This document shows, one piece after another, positions 1 to 9,088 of a stretch of DNA of 26,323 nucleotides (position 1 is the stretch's first letter; each line of letters begins with the position of its first letter). The position numbers and the translations under genes are program-made. The notes beneath the pieces are model-generated. The model was not told where the DNA came from. It did not search any database and was given only the letters and a program-made list of their open reading frames with translations. Source of the DNA: Hypsibius dujardini (taxonomy: Eukaryota > Tardigrada > Eutardigrada > Parachela > Hypsibiidae); NCBI GenBank assembly GCA_001579985.1, contig LRSR01011926.1, forward strand, positions 1 through 26,323, in the 5' to 3' direction.

Positions 1-584
1 TGAGGGAAAGAACTTCAATAAGCACAGTACTTGCCGCACTACCTTAACACCAAGCAAAATCGTCTTGGATCTAGCATAAGGGTCGCACAATTACCGTGCA
101 CTAAGTGTCTGGTTGCAACATGTGAACCGGTAACTGTTTTCAAGGCTTGGCCGCGATCTGTTATAGTGGCAGTTCCGTTCATTCGAATTATCATCAATCA
201 TTGCGCTACGTGCGCGATGAACGGTTCCTATGGATCGCATTTCTCCGTATTTAGATAAGGAGCCGACGATTTTTATAAAAAAATTTAACGACGGGATGTG
301 ACAAAGGGCAGGTGGTATTCATAATTAAGCGGAATTACGGGGGAAACCGGACGGAAACGGCAAGGACTTCAACCCGGAAACAGCATTTTGAGGCTCATTA
401 TAGACACAAGACCTAAGGCTAAAATCGACGATTTAGCCAAATTTCCTACAATTAATAGTTAATAAAAGACCGATATTAGATTTGCAATCATGTGTGCGAG
501 AAAGACAAGCCAAGGACTCCCGAGGTTGGCGTTAATTACGCCGATGCCCAAAAATATTCTTTAAAACACCGGAAACGGATGAAA
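1..584. other. No gene recognised
   Basis: Mixed-composition DNA at the left edge. The only open frame of note (about 31-258, +) has no ATG at its head, no recognisable domain and no clear splice sites, although it carries several Cys residues. A truncated exon of a gene lying to the left cannot be excluded. Confidence 0.4.
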
Positions 585-891
585 CATGGCTCTTACCACA
601 GTACAGACATGGCTCTCACCACAGTACAGACATGGCCCACAGTAGAGACATGACTCTCACACAGTACAGATATGGCTCTCACCACAGTACAGACATGGCC
701 CCACAGTACAGAAATGACTCTCACCACAGTATAGACATGACTCTCACCACAGTACAGATATGGCTCTCACCACAGTACAGACATGACTCTCACCACAGTA
801 CAGATATGGCTCTCACCACAGTACAGACATGACTCTCACCACAGTACAGACATGGCCCCACAGTACAGACATGACTCTCACCACAGTACAG
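585..891. repeat. Minisatellite, about 14 units of 18-23 bp
   Basis: Tandem units of the type catggctctcaccacagtac follow each other without a break. Most units are 23 bp; shorter variants of about 18-19 bp lack the 'tctca' part (catggccccacagtacaga). Units alternate between beginnings catggct, catgact and tatggct. Open frames across the block simply follow the repeat and are not taken as coding. Confidence 0.93.
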
Positions 892-1111
892 GTGCTGTAC
901 AATATATACAGCACGTCCATATTGCATCAAGGAGCAGATATTAAAGCAGTTTTTTCTGATTGCCATTTGCACACAGATTATTTTCAGCTTTTTATTACTA
1001 TTAGAAAGGTATGGTACCACATTATTCTATATTGTATTGGAGAAAATTTTTTAGCACTACTGCGCTGTAAATATTCAGAAACTAATCCCGACCAGGAGAG
1101 TCCCGCCCAAT

Positions 1112-1423
1112 ATGAATTCCACTGCTGGGATTATCGCATTGATGTACATAATAACAATCATACATCCCGCGTGTTCGGCAACTCAGTCGCCGTTCTCCCA
1201 GCAGATGACGTCGACGACAAGTTTCCAGACCAAACGGCCCGATCGATTGCGTTTCCTCCTGGATCTCGGCCGGAAGTTGGGCATTCAACAACATTTTCCG
1301 GTGGCTGCGGCGACGAAAAATGGACATGCAGTTGGACAGCACTCCAGCATTCATACGCATGATGCCGAAGATTATGAGAAAATTTTCCTAACACGTAGCC
1401 GCTTCGGATTTGGCATCGGATAA
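1112..1423 (+). CDS. Small secreted protein, possible neuropeptide precursor
   Basis: Intact 103-codon single-exon frame. Residues 1-23 look like a signal peptide: a short polar start, then hydrophobic IIALMYIITII, then small residues ending A-C-S-A. After it come a dibasic KR at 41-42, the segment PDRLRFLLDLG (43-53) and RK at 54-55, so Gly53 is placed as an amidation donor before a basic cleavage site. The last residue before the stop is also Gly (ending RSRFGFGIG). This layout is typical of peptide-hormone precursors. The 43-60 stretch weakly resembles the CRF/DH44 helix, and the C-terminus weakly resembles orcokinin (RSGFGF); neither is a firm assignment. An AATAAA lies at 1537-1542, about 115 bp after the stop. 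I do not recognise the protein as a named family member. It could be a chance frame, since the opposite strand is also open, or an unrelated secreted protein. Confidence 0.5.
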   Translation: MNSTAGIIALMYIITIIHPACSATQSPFSQQMTSTTSFQTKRPDRLRFLLDLGRKLGIQQHFPVAAATKNGHAVGQHSSIHTHDAEDYEKIFLTRSRFGFGIG

Positions 1424-2701
1424 ACTGGGAATGCCTAATTTTCGTCTCTACTAAAACTTAGTTTTTTTCCCTATCCTCATCTCAGAACATGCACCGAAAT
1501 ATGGCACGCCGATGTGTGATTCTGTCAATTCAAGATAATAAAAAACGGAACGAATTATTATGCTGCTGAATTTAAGACGCCTCTGACTCTGTTGCATACG
1601 ACATTCATAATCTTAAATGCCTTGTATAGGTTTTCAGTTATTCTATACTTTTTTTTAACAAAACATAGGCGAATTAGAAATAAGGCTTCTAATGAATGAC
1701 TGTTTCGCGCGCGCGCAGTCACGGTGTGGATTTGTGATTTTATAATCAGTGTGCAGACTTGTGCATCGAAGCGCCCGGCGCCGGTTCTGTCGGGAAATCA
1801 GTTCGAGTTCGCGTCAAGTTCGCGTCAATTTAATTTCTCTTCCACCCACCATCCCTTTTTTTTTCTTTCTTCTTCCCGTTCTGGTCTGTTTGGTTGTTAT
1901 ATCTATCGACTGTATGTATTGTATACTGTCTTAAGGAGGGGGTAAATGCCCCGCTGGGCGACCGTTCCCGCCCTGTGGCGTAACGTTCGCGGTTGGGTTT
2001 CATGCATTTCATGCAATAAAACCAATACCCGATGACCTTGTTTCTTTCTTCGCACTGTGCGTCACCGGAGAAAGAATTTATGTAAAGAATTATTCACAAT
2101 AACAGATGACTGCAATGTAAGGTGGAGAAAGGCGAGATTTCCGTTTGGTGGAAGGACCACCTCTTCTCAATTGCATTACTTGCAGTAGAAAAGTAACTTC
2201 GTTCCTGTTTTATGTCATGCGTGTGATTCGGAATAAAAACCGATTGTATTATTCATCACTTTCTTATTGCATCTACAGAGGGATCATCAATGCTTTATTC
2301 GTTTATTAGGACATATTCCTGTTTCGCTCGTTAATCCTCATCCAGATCGTAGGGCATGAGCATCTCCTCATTATTCTGTCACGGAAGTATGTCCGCCGGA
2401 TCTCCTGCAACATATTGGTCGTCTTGCCATTTAATCAGTCACTCCCGATATTTCCCATGCCATGGCTTAACATTACACCACCACTGCGACGAAAGAACCC
2501 GCAGTCAACCCACGGGAACCGTCCTCGGCCTCGTTGCCCGGAGAATGGAAACCACCAGGACAAAACAGCCGGCAGAATGATAGTTCACTCAGTCAAAGCT
2601 CTCTCAACAGTTCGTTCAGTCATATCGATATTCAAAAGACTAACAGAGCTCACTAATAAGAATACAGTTAAATTGTGCAATAATTATTAGTGACTAAGGG
2701 A
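1424..2701. other. Intergenic DNA and probable C9orf78 3' UTR
   Basis: Contains a short (GC)n run near 1708-1717, a pyrimidine tract near 1846-1875, and minus-strand AATAAA signals at about 2293-2298 and 2302-2307 that could end the minus-strand transcript of the neighbouring gene about 395 bp past its stop. Two overlapping plus frames at 2356-2690 lack recognisable domains and have no supporting splice context. Confidence 0.45.
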
Positions 2702-4846
2702 TCATTTATCGCGGCGCTTTTTCTTATCCTTTTCCACCTTGTCCTTGAAATTGCTGCGATAGCGCTCAAAAATGGCGTCATCGCTGGGTTTTCCCGAATC
2801 TGCCTCTGAAAGAGATTACACATGCTGTCAGATCTAATTCAGGTCGGTCCAACCTGGACTGCCATGAAGGCTGAATGGAATAACGCTCACTTCCAGCAGA
2901 GCCACTCTTTCCGGCCGCACCACCAGCAGCGTTGGAAGGTTGAAGATCCGGCACAGCCTCTGTTTGAGATTTATATGACTCCAAATTATCTGAAAAGTCA
3001 TGGAATATTACAACGATTCTCGATGTTGCCGATAAGTGGACAAAATGGGGAATTTTCAATGACGCAACGAACATCGGGAATGTTGCACATAATCCATCGC
3101 CGTTTCCTTGGACGATTTGACGGGCAATCTCGTGTCCGGACTGCTGTCGCGGAATTTCTGCATGAGCCGGCGTTTGGCCTCCTCCGTAGCCTCGATATTC
3201 TTGATCTTAGCTCTAAAAGCGGAAAAATTACATGTTTAGTTAAACAACTAAACACACGCGGCCACAAGATAGCGCTACCAGAGTCAAGCCATTTAGCTCC
3301 TTCCGTGCGCGCTAACCGAGCTAAATGGCTTGACTCGGGGAGCGCTATCTTGTGGCCGCGTGTGTAGACCCTCAGTTTCCAAGGCGGGAAGCGTACTCTA
3401 TGCCGAGATCAATTTCAGGGATGCCGCTGAGCATCTGATGTGACAACATCTCTTCGGATTTTTTGCCCGTGTCGCGTTTGAAGTTCTCCGCCACCACAAG
3501 TAATGCATCTTCCGGACGGACAATTGGTCTAACAAGACGGGGTAAACTTTGTCTCAGTTCATTTGCACTTTAGAACGACGTATTCGGCAATCTACCGGGA
3601 GAGGACAGGAACATGTTCCTCGCGGGCAACGCCAGTAATTTTCCGTTTCGCCACTTCCTCTTCAATGAACTTCATCCTGAGAGACGAAAGAAAAATCAGG
3701 CAAAATATCCTACTCGGCTTAGCGTCGAAATGAATTCAATTAAGATGTTACTTATTAAAATCAATTAAAAATCGTATACGAAATTCCAACAAAAAATTAG
3801 GTGGTAAAAAAATGAAATGTTAGTAAAAATTTAATGAAAGAAATATAAATATTAAAAATATACAAAATTATTTAAGTACAAAAATATATGAAATATAACA
3901 AAAATATAACAATAGAAAAAAATTTGCGGTTTCAAAATGACATACAAATAATTTTTTAATCGTCTAAAAAATCTTCTCATTCAATTTTACTTTTATGTCG
4001 AAATTTGTGAAGATAACCAACAGTAAATCAACCAGAGTGTAATCAAAAATGTTCATCAAGTCAATCGATCAATCAAAGCTTCACTCACATGTCGTAATCC
4101 TCATCACGGCGTTGTGTCTCCGCGGAAAATTCCGTGCCGACGTCGATATGTTGCCCGCCGGATTCCAAGGAAGGTAATGCCGCCCTGTTACCCAGAGAAA
4201 AGCATTTCAAAAAAGCTGTGCGGAGAAATAATAAATAATGACGAACATTGCCCGTGCTGTCCGAGCACTCATCATTCCTCCTGTCTGAAGCGACGCGAGA
4301 TCCGCATCCTAAAACCGAGAATAATGAAAACCAAGAAAAAAAGCAAAAATCAAAAAATGATTGTACTTACAGGCTTGTGATCCTTTACTTCCCCTCGGCT
4401 GGCAGCCAAATCCTCAATACTAGACAAAAGACCAAACATCATAATACTTTCCTTTAATTGGTTCATTGATTGCCTTATTGTGGCGTACAGCGTGAGTGAA
4501 TGGTTGATTAATCGATCGAGGAAGTTAGTCAACAACGCAGACAAGTGGTTGATTGATGAATTAGCCGAATCTCACACACCTACCTGACACCATGCGGTCT
4601 TTTCCTGAGCTTCTGCAGCTCCAAAGTCTCCGCCACTACATTTCTAGAAGCGAAATAATATTTTGGAATCTGAAAAAAAATGTGCTATAAGAAAAATACT
4701 TACGCTGCTTCCAGGACGTCTTCGTCAGAGCCGTCGGAATTGCCGCTGTGTACACGCTTCCGAATTCTCGCCGCGGCGCCACGTTTTTTAAAACCACTTG
4801 GCTTTTCGTGAACCGAATCAGGCTGCGAATCGGAATTTCCGGACAT
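2702..4846 (-). CDS. C9orf78: C9orf78/TLS1-family spliceosomal protein, 10 exons
   Basis: Exons on the minus strand: 4846-4704, 4643-4584, 4419-4371, 4308-4247, 4184-4089, 3676-3596, 3528-3397, 3212-3073, 2989-2885, 2805-2702. The joined length is 972 bp, giving 323 residues against about 289 in human. All boundaries are GT-AG and all phases agree. Landmarks in family order: acidic/Ser-rich N-terminus; LQKLRKRPHGV (exon 2); TGGMM (exon 4); VGTEFSAETQRRDEDYDM (exon 5); MMKFIEEEVAKRK (exon 6); SEEMLSHQMLSGIPEIDLGI then EAKIKNIEATEEAKRRL (exons 7-8); MDYVQHSR (exon 8); basic C-terminus DKKKRRDK. In human this nuclear protein binds the spliceosomal helicase BRR2 and influences 3' splice-site choice; the fission-yeast homologue Tls1 acts through Brr2. 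The start is the first ATG of exon 1. Exons 8-9 carry a Gly/Ala/Ser-rich insertion. A 114-bp hairpin lies in the intron between exons 7 and 8, and the 412-bp intron 3677-4088 is very AT-rich. Identity is confident; the exon 1 5' end is less so. Confidence 0.93.
3252..3365. repeat. Intronic inverted repeat (hairpin), 48-bp arms
   Basis: Left arm 3252-3299 begins acacacgcggccacaagat and pairs with 3318-3365; only two mismatches were found over 48 bp. The loop 3300-3317 is 18 bp and GC-rich. It sits inside the intron between exons 8 and 7 of the minus-strand C9orf78 gene. It may be a small foldback transposable element or an RNA hairpin in the pre-mRNA. No clear target-site duplication is visible. 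Confidence 0.92.
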
Positions 4847-5835
4847 GATCAGTATGAGAAATAAACGATAGAGAATTAAAGACGAGCACAGAGTACAGAG
4901 TACAGTATATGGAAAATAGGAATGTAGGGAAGCCACAACAAAATCCTTTTTGCGCCAGTCAATACACCACTCCCAGTGAGTGAATAAAATTGGTGAGCCA
5001 GTTGTAGCAATTTCAGAAACTAACCCGTCAAAATCGATAGTCAGATCGGAAGAACCCACCCGCTCAGCAGAGAACAGTTCTGCCTCTGATTTTAACGTTA
5101 AAAAATGTTTTAAGAGAAACGCCTTTCACTTTTAAAATTTCATTTTAGCAAGCAACTCATTATGGTTCGTGCACGGACACATAAATCACCACTTTATTTT
5201 AATCGAACAATCTCATCAATTGAGAAACAATTTTTCACAACTTATGTTTTTCTCCAATTCTGCGCGACTAATAATACTAGCACCACACTCTACAGTCTAG
5301 TAATAGATGTTAAATATTAGGAGAAAATAGAGTGAAAATAGAATGCTAGCCCAGTACCGGTACGGGCAGTTGCAACGGTGCCCGCCTCGTTGCGCCACTG
5401 TTCAGGCGTAAAATACCGTAGACTCGCCCGCAGTGAAGGTCTTTTCAGGCTTACGTTACAAGTCTCTCCCCCCTTTTCTATTTTCCCACATTGACCAATG
5501 TCCTCTAACTCGACAAAATTTTGATTGATTTATTAGAATCCTTATCATTCCATCATCACAGGAAGTTTAAACCTTAAATACTGGACATTGCTCGAGCGAG
5601 TGCGGAGTGAAAAACCAAAACGCCCACTGTTATCTTTACTCCCAAATTATGGTCACACTATTCATTCGATCAATGTCCGAATCTCGGGGTTTTCACACTA
5701 AAGGAATGAGGAACAATTGGGCTTTCCAAAATTGTCAAATTTGTTATGATGGCTCAAAGAAACATTGCTGAGCACTCGTAAAAGCAACAGGGGATACAAA
5801 GGGGGACGGGGAAGTGGAGAGGGACTTGTGGTATA
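4847..5835. other. Upstream region of C9orf78, no gene seen
   Basis: Presumed promoter and 5' flank of the minus-strand gene. A local self-complementary GC-rich patch lies near 5352-5405 (gtaccggtac and around). No open frame with recognisable content or splice context on either strand. Confidence 0.4.
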
Positions 5836-6253
5836 ACAAGGAAATGACACCATTCTGGACGGCAAATTTCTTTATATCTGTTTGCTGTTACCGATGCACT
5901 GTTGTCTGGTCTCTTCGATTCCGTCGGGAAAATCGGCAGAAAACCAGAAGTACTATTTTAAATTAAATAAAAACTGACCGTGGTAGTATATAGAGGGCGC
6001 TGTTTATGTTACTGAACGGACTGATCGATTGAATAAACGCAGACACATTTTATTAATTGATTAATTCCCAGAGACGGTAACATAGACAGCGCCCCCTATA
6101 TACCACCACTAGTTAGTTTTTATTTATTTAAAATAGTAGTTCTCGTTTTCTGCCGATTTTCTCGATAGAATCGAAGAGACCAGGCAATAGTGCATCGGCA
6201 ATAGCAAACAGATATAAAGAAATTTGCCGTCTAGAGTGGTGTCATGTCCTTGT
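5836..6253. mobile_element. Foldback element, copy 1 (about 177-bp arms)
   Basis: The left arm 5836-6012 pairs with the right arm 6077-6253 in inverted orientation at high similarity, separated by 64 bp. Inner arm ends read tagagggcgctgtttatg on one side and its inverted counterpart cagcgccccctatatacc on the other. There is no open frame inside, so this is a non-autonomous foldback or MITE-like element. It shares its sequence with copy 2 at 6626-7239. Exact outer ends and target duplications are uncertain; similarity may continue weakly outward. Confidence 0.85.
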
Positions 6254-6625
6254 AAGCCGTCTATTCATTGCATGGTACACCCCCTTCCCCTCACCTTCCG
6301 CACCCACATTTCAATTTTCCAAGGTTAATCCAATTAGTAGGAAAATCATACCGTATCACTGCATCCAGCTGTGCCAGTCAGGGGGTGACGAGCTTGGCGT
6401 TTTATCATGAGGTGTACAATAGACCCTTACTCAGTCACTCGAGAGCACAGTGAATTATGATACTACTTGTCCGGAAGGTCGGGGCTCGACTCTGGCGCGC
6501 ATGTTACTTTAAAAAAAAAAGTCCTGATCAGTATGAATCAATGGCTATCTCTGGAGTTTCTCATGACTTACATGCACGAACTTGTCTATGTAGCTTTTCT
6601 GGCGGGTATCCCACCCTCACAAAAA

Positions 6626-7239
6626 AAGTACTCCACTCTCCCCGGCAAATTTATTTACTTCTGTTTGTGGTGTTGCCGATATATTTTCATCAGAACATTA
6701 CGGTTCCGTCGAGAGAATGGCTAATAAACCAAATCTTCCATTTAAAAAAAACTAAAAGCACTCGTTGGTCGTACATATAGGGCGTTTATTTTTGTTATAT
6801 TGTTATGCTGTGATTGTTGGCATGTGTAGAGTTTGAGGGTCACATCCAGCTATCTTAAGAGTGAAGGACATTTTCATTTCGAGACTCCTTCCCAGTTTTG
6901 TTTTGAAAGTGACGCTGCTAAACAGAAATGCAATTTGTTCGTCACGTGGTTGTGGGAAGTTTCACTTTCTGGCCTGTGTCGGAATCATAACTACCCTGAA
7001 ATTAAACACTTCTTTCACTGCAACCAATCAATAATCAATAATCAATAAGTACTTAATACAGTAACATAAGAAGCGCCCTCTATGTACCACCAAAGAGCAG
7101 TTTTCAGTTTTTAGTTCAATGGAAGATTTGGTTTATACCTCTTTTCTTCACGGAATTGTAAAGATCTAATAAAAATGCAACGGTAACACTAAACCGTAAA
7201 TAAATAATAAATAAATTCGCCGGGGAGAGTGGGGTACTT
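6626..7239. mobile_element. Foldback element, copy 2 (about 175-bp arms)
   Basis: The left arm, about 6626-6797, begins aagtactccactctccccgg. The right arm, about 7061-7239, ends as its inverted counterpart ccggggagagtggggtac. Both arms share the segment aaaccaaatcttccat and the inner tag agggcgct...gttac with copy 1, so the two belong to one family. The roughly 260 bp between the arms shows no coding function. The arms are more diverged here than in copy 1, suggesting an older insertion. Confidence 0.8.
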
Positions 7240-7317
7240 TCCTTGTCAGTCGACGGTGAAATGATCAAAGGACAACCTCGTTTCTGATTTTTCATGATGA
7301 TAGAATAACGTGAAAAT

Positions 7318-7459
7318 CTATCTATGAACCTATCTGGCATTTTTCCCAGAGTTCCGGGCGGCGACGGTTCGTCCACTGGTCGCCACTGCCCGAGGGTGTG
7401 GCTGCGGTACCGCCGGTGGAGGGGCGATCAACAGTATTGGACTCGCGCCGGTTACGTGA
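7318..7459 (+). pseudogene. C-terminal remnant of a GPCR paralogue
   Basis: About 40 codons closely match the end of the receptor gene at 9089-11299: YLAFFPEFRAATVRPLVA here against YLAFFPQFRAAAVRPLVA there, followed by a Gly-rich stretch and the shared ending NSIGLAPV plus stop (TGA 7457-7459). Upstream of the Tyr codon the match breaks down within a few codons (a small deletion in the equivalent of RIYTPFAY). No transmembrane exons precede it: a foldback element ends about 80 bp upstream. It is therefore a truncated duplicate. A functional last exon is conceivable, but no upstream exon was found. Confidence 0.8.
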
Positions 7460-9088
7460 CCAATGGATGGGCAGGGTTCTGACTGTGAAGGACTCTTTAA
7501 GTTTGGGGGGGGTGTAGCCTTGACTACTGTAGCTCATACTCGTACTGTATTTTTCTACTGTGTGTGGTTTAACTACGAACGCTCTACTATAGTAGTATAC
7601 TGTACTGTTGTGCGCCAGTGTACGTATAGTTGCTTGACCACATCCCCATATAGGCGTGTGAGTTGTGTGAAGTTGTTTCGCCGCTGCCGGTGGAGCGACG
7701 AATCGGAACTGAGTTGGTAAATGTTCAAGCTTTTGGTCGGTCATGCTAAGATAACAGTCTGTTGGGAAGTGCTGGTGGTTACGGCAACGGTCAGTGTACC
7801 ATTCCGGACCGTTAACGTCACCGTTTAGTGTGCTGCTGCAGTGTGTTTGCTGTGAATCGGTTTGGCTTACGGTCCGCGGAACAAAAATTAATTCAAATTC
7901 CAGACTTCATCTTTTTATTCTCTTCCCATTTTTAATTTATCAAAATCAAATTAGGGACATACTTTATCATACTTATCTCTGCGGAAGTTTACATTACACC
8001 CCTTGAGTCTTGTTTCATCGTAAGATAATTCTAGCTATCAAACCGCGCAGTTTCCAGGACTAGGGGACTTCAATCATCTTGTATCAAACCGTAGGACTAC
8101 AGTACCCTGTGCTGTGAGAGTCTACACCGTAGGGTCCCCACTAGGGGGGGGGCGAACAAGAAGGGCTTTTTTAGAATGGAGGTAGGTCGAGAACTGTATT
8201 GTCCTGAGGGTTTCCGAAATCAGATTGTGCAGGTATGCAGTATTGGGAGTTGAAAAGCTAACTCGATCTCGGGGGGGGGGAGTTGACCGGCTTTTTCCGC
8301 GGGATCAATTAATATCCGTTTCGGTATGTTGCTCTGTACAAACTATACCTGAATTGTTTATGACTATCATTTATCAAGAACCCGTCTAAATGTGGAGCCA
8401 AAAATGAGCAAGGCATTCTACTTATTAAACCTAACCAAACCTCATTCACCCTCGTATAACATCATTACTTGGACGATCTTGAGGCTAAACGAAACTAATT
8501 TGCATACGTTCAAAATGCTGTTCACACCGTACAGTATACAATATTTCGGTTTATTTATGTTGTAAAATTAATACTTTGCTCACATTTTCATAATGCATTC
8601 AGAAGGGAGATAATATGGAGGCAGGTGGGATAGTCTTCTTCTTGGATCCTAATTGGACTTTTTGATCGCGTCAGTTTCAAGAGGGCTTGTAGAAATTCCA
8701 TCACGCTCGTCATCATTTGCGCTAACCAATCATTAAGCTCGAATTGGCGTTAATTTGGGAATAACACTGCACATTAATTACCCATTTCGATGAGCGAGCT
8801 TATCCCGGGCACCCCACCCAAGCACCGATCACTGTTCATTCACTCTTATAAAATTGTTATGCGTTGTATCTTTTCAACGGAATTAATTGGAAATATAATA
8901 GAGCTCTTGGAGCGTAATCGTCGTCAGGATTAATAATATACGTGCAGATTTGAGTCATGATTTATCAACCTCTGCATTTGAGACAAACAAAAATGATTTC
9001 TTCAAACATATGTATTTTGGAAGTGTACATTTTTATATCCTATATTCGTTTTTAACAGTAGCACTTTTAAGAGATTTCCGGTTTGAAA
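7460..9088. other. Intergenic, upstream of the GPCR gene
   Basis: No supported gene. Holds poly-G tracts at about 7504-7511, 8144-8152 and 8271-8280, and AT-rich DNA directly before the receptor start. The frame at 7463-7720 (+) and its minus counterpart have no recognisable content. Confidence 0.4.

Noticed and set aside
31-258. 75-codon plus-strand frame with several Cys at the left edge
   Set aside because: No ATG at its start, no recognisable domain and no splice context; could be the end of a gene outside the window but unsupported.
632-1020. Open frames across the minisatellite on both strands
   Set aside because: They only translate the 23-bp repeat; frame continuity is a by-product of unit length and lack of stops.
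2356-2690. Overlapping plus-strand frames between the peptide gene and C9orf78
   Set aside because: No similarity recognised, no plausible splice sites, and the region fits the 3' UTR of the minus-strand gene.
2822-3367. 181-codon plus-strand frame over the C9orf78 exons
   Set aside because: Antisense shadow of exons 8 and 9 and of the intronic hairpin; the minus strand gives a full family match.
7322-7744. 140-codon minus-strand frame
   Set aside because: Antisense of the receptor remnant plus low-information DNA; no domain seen.
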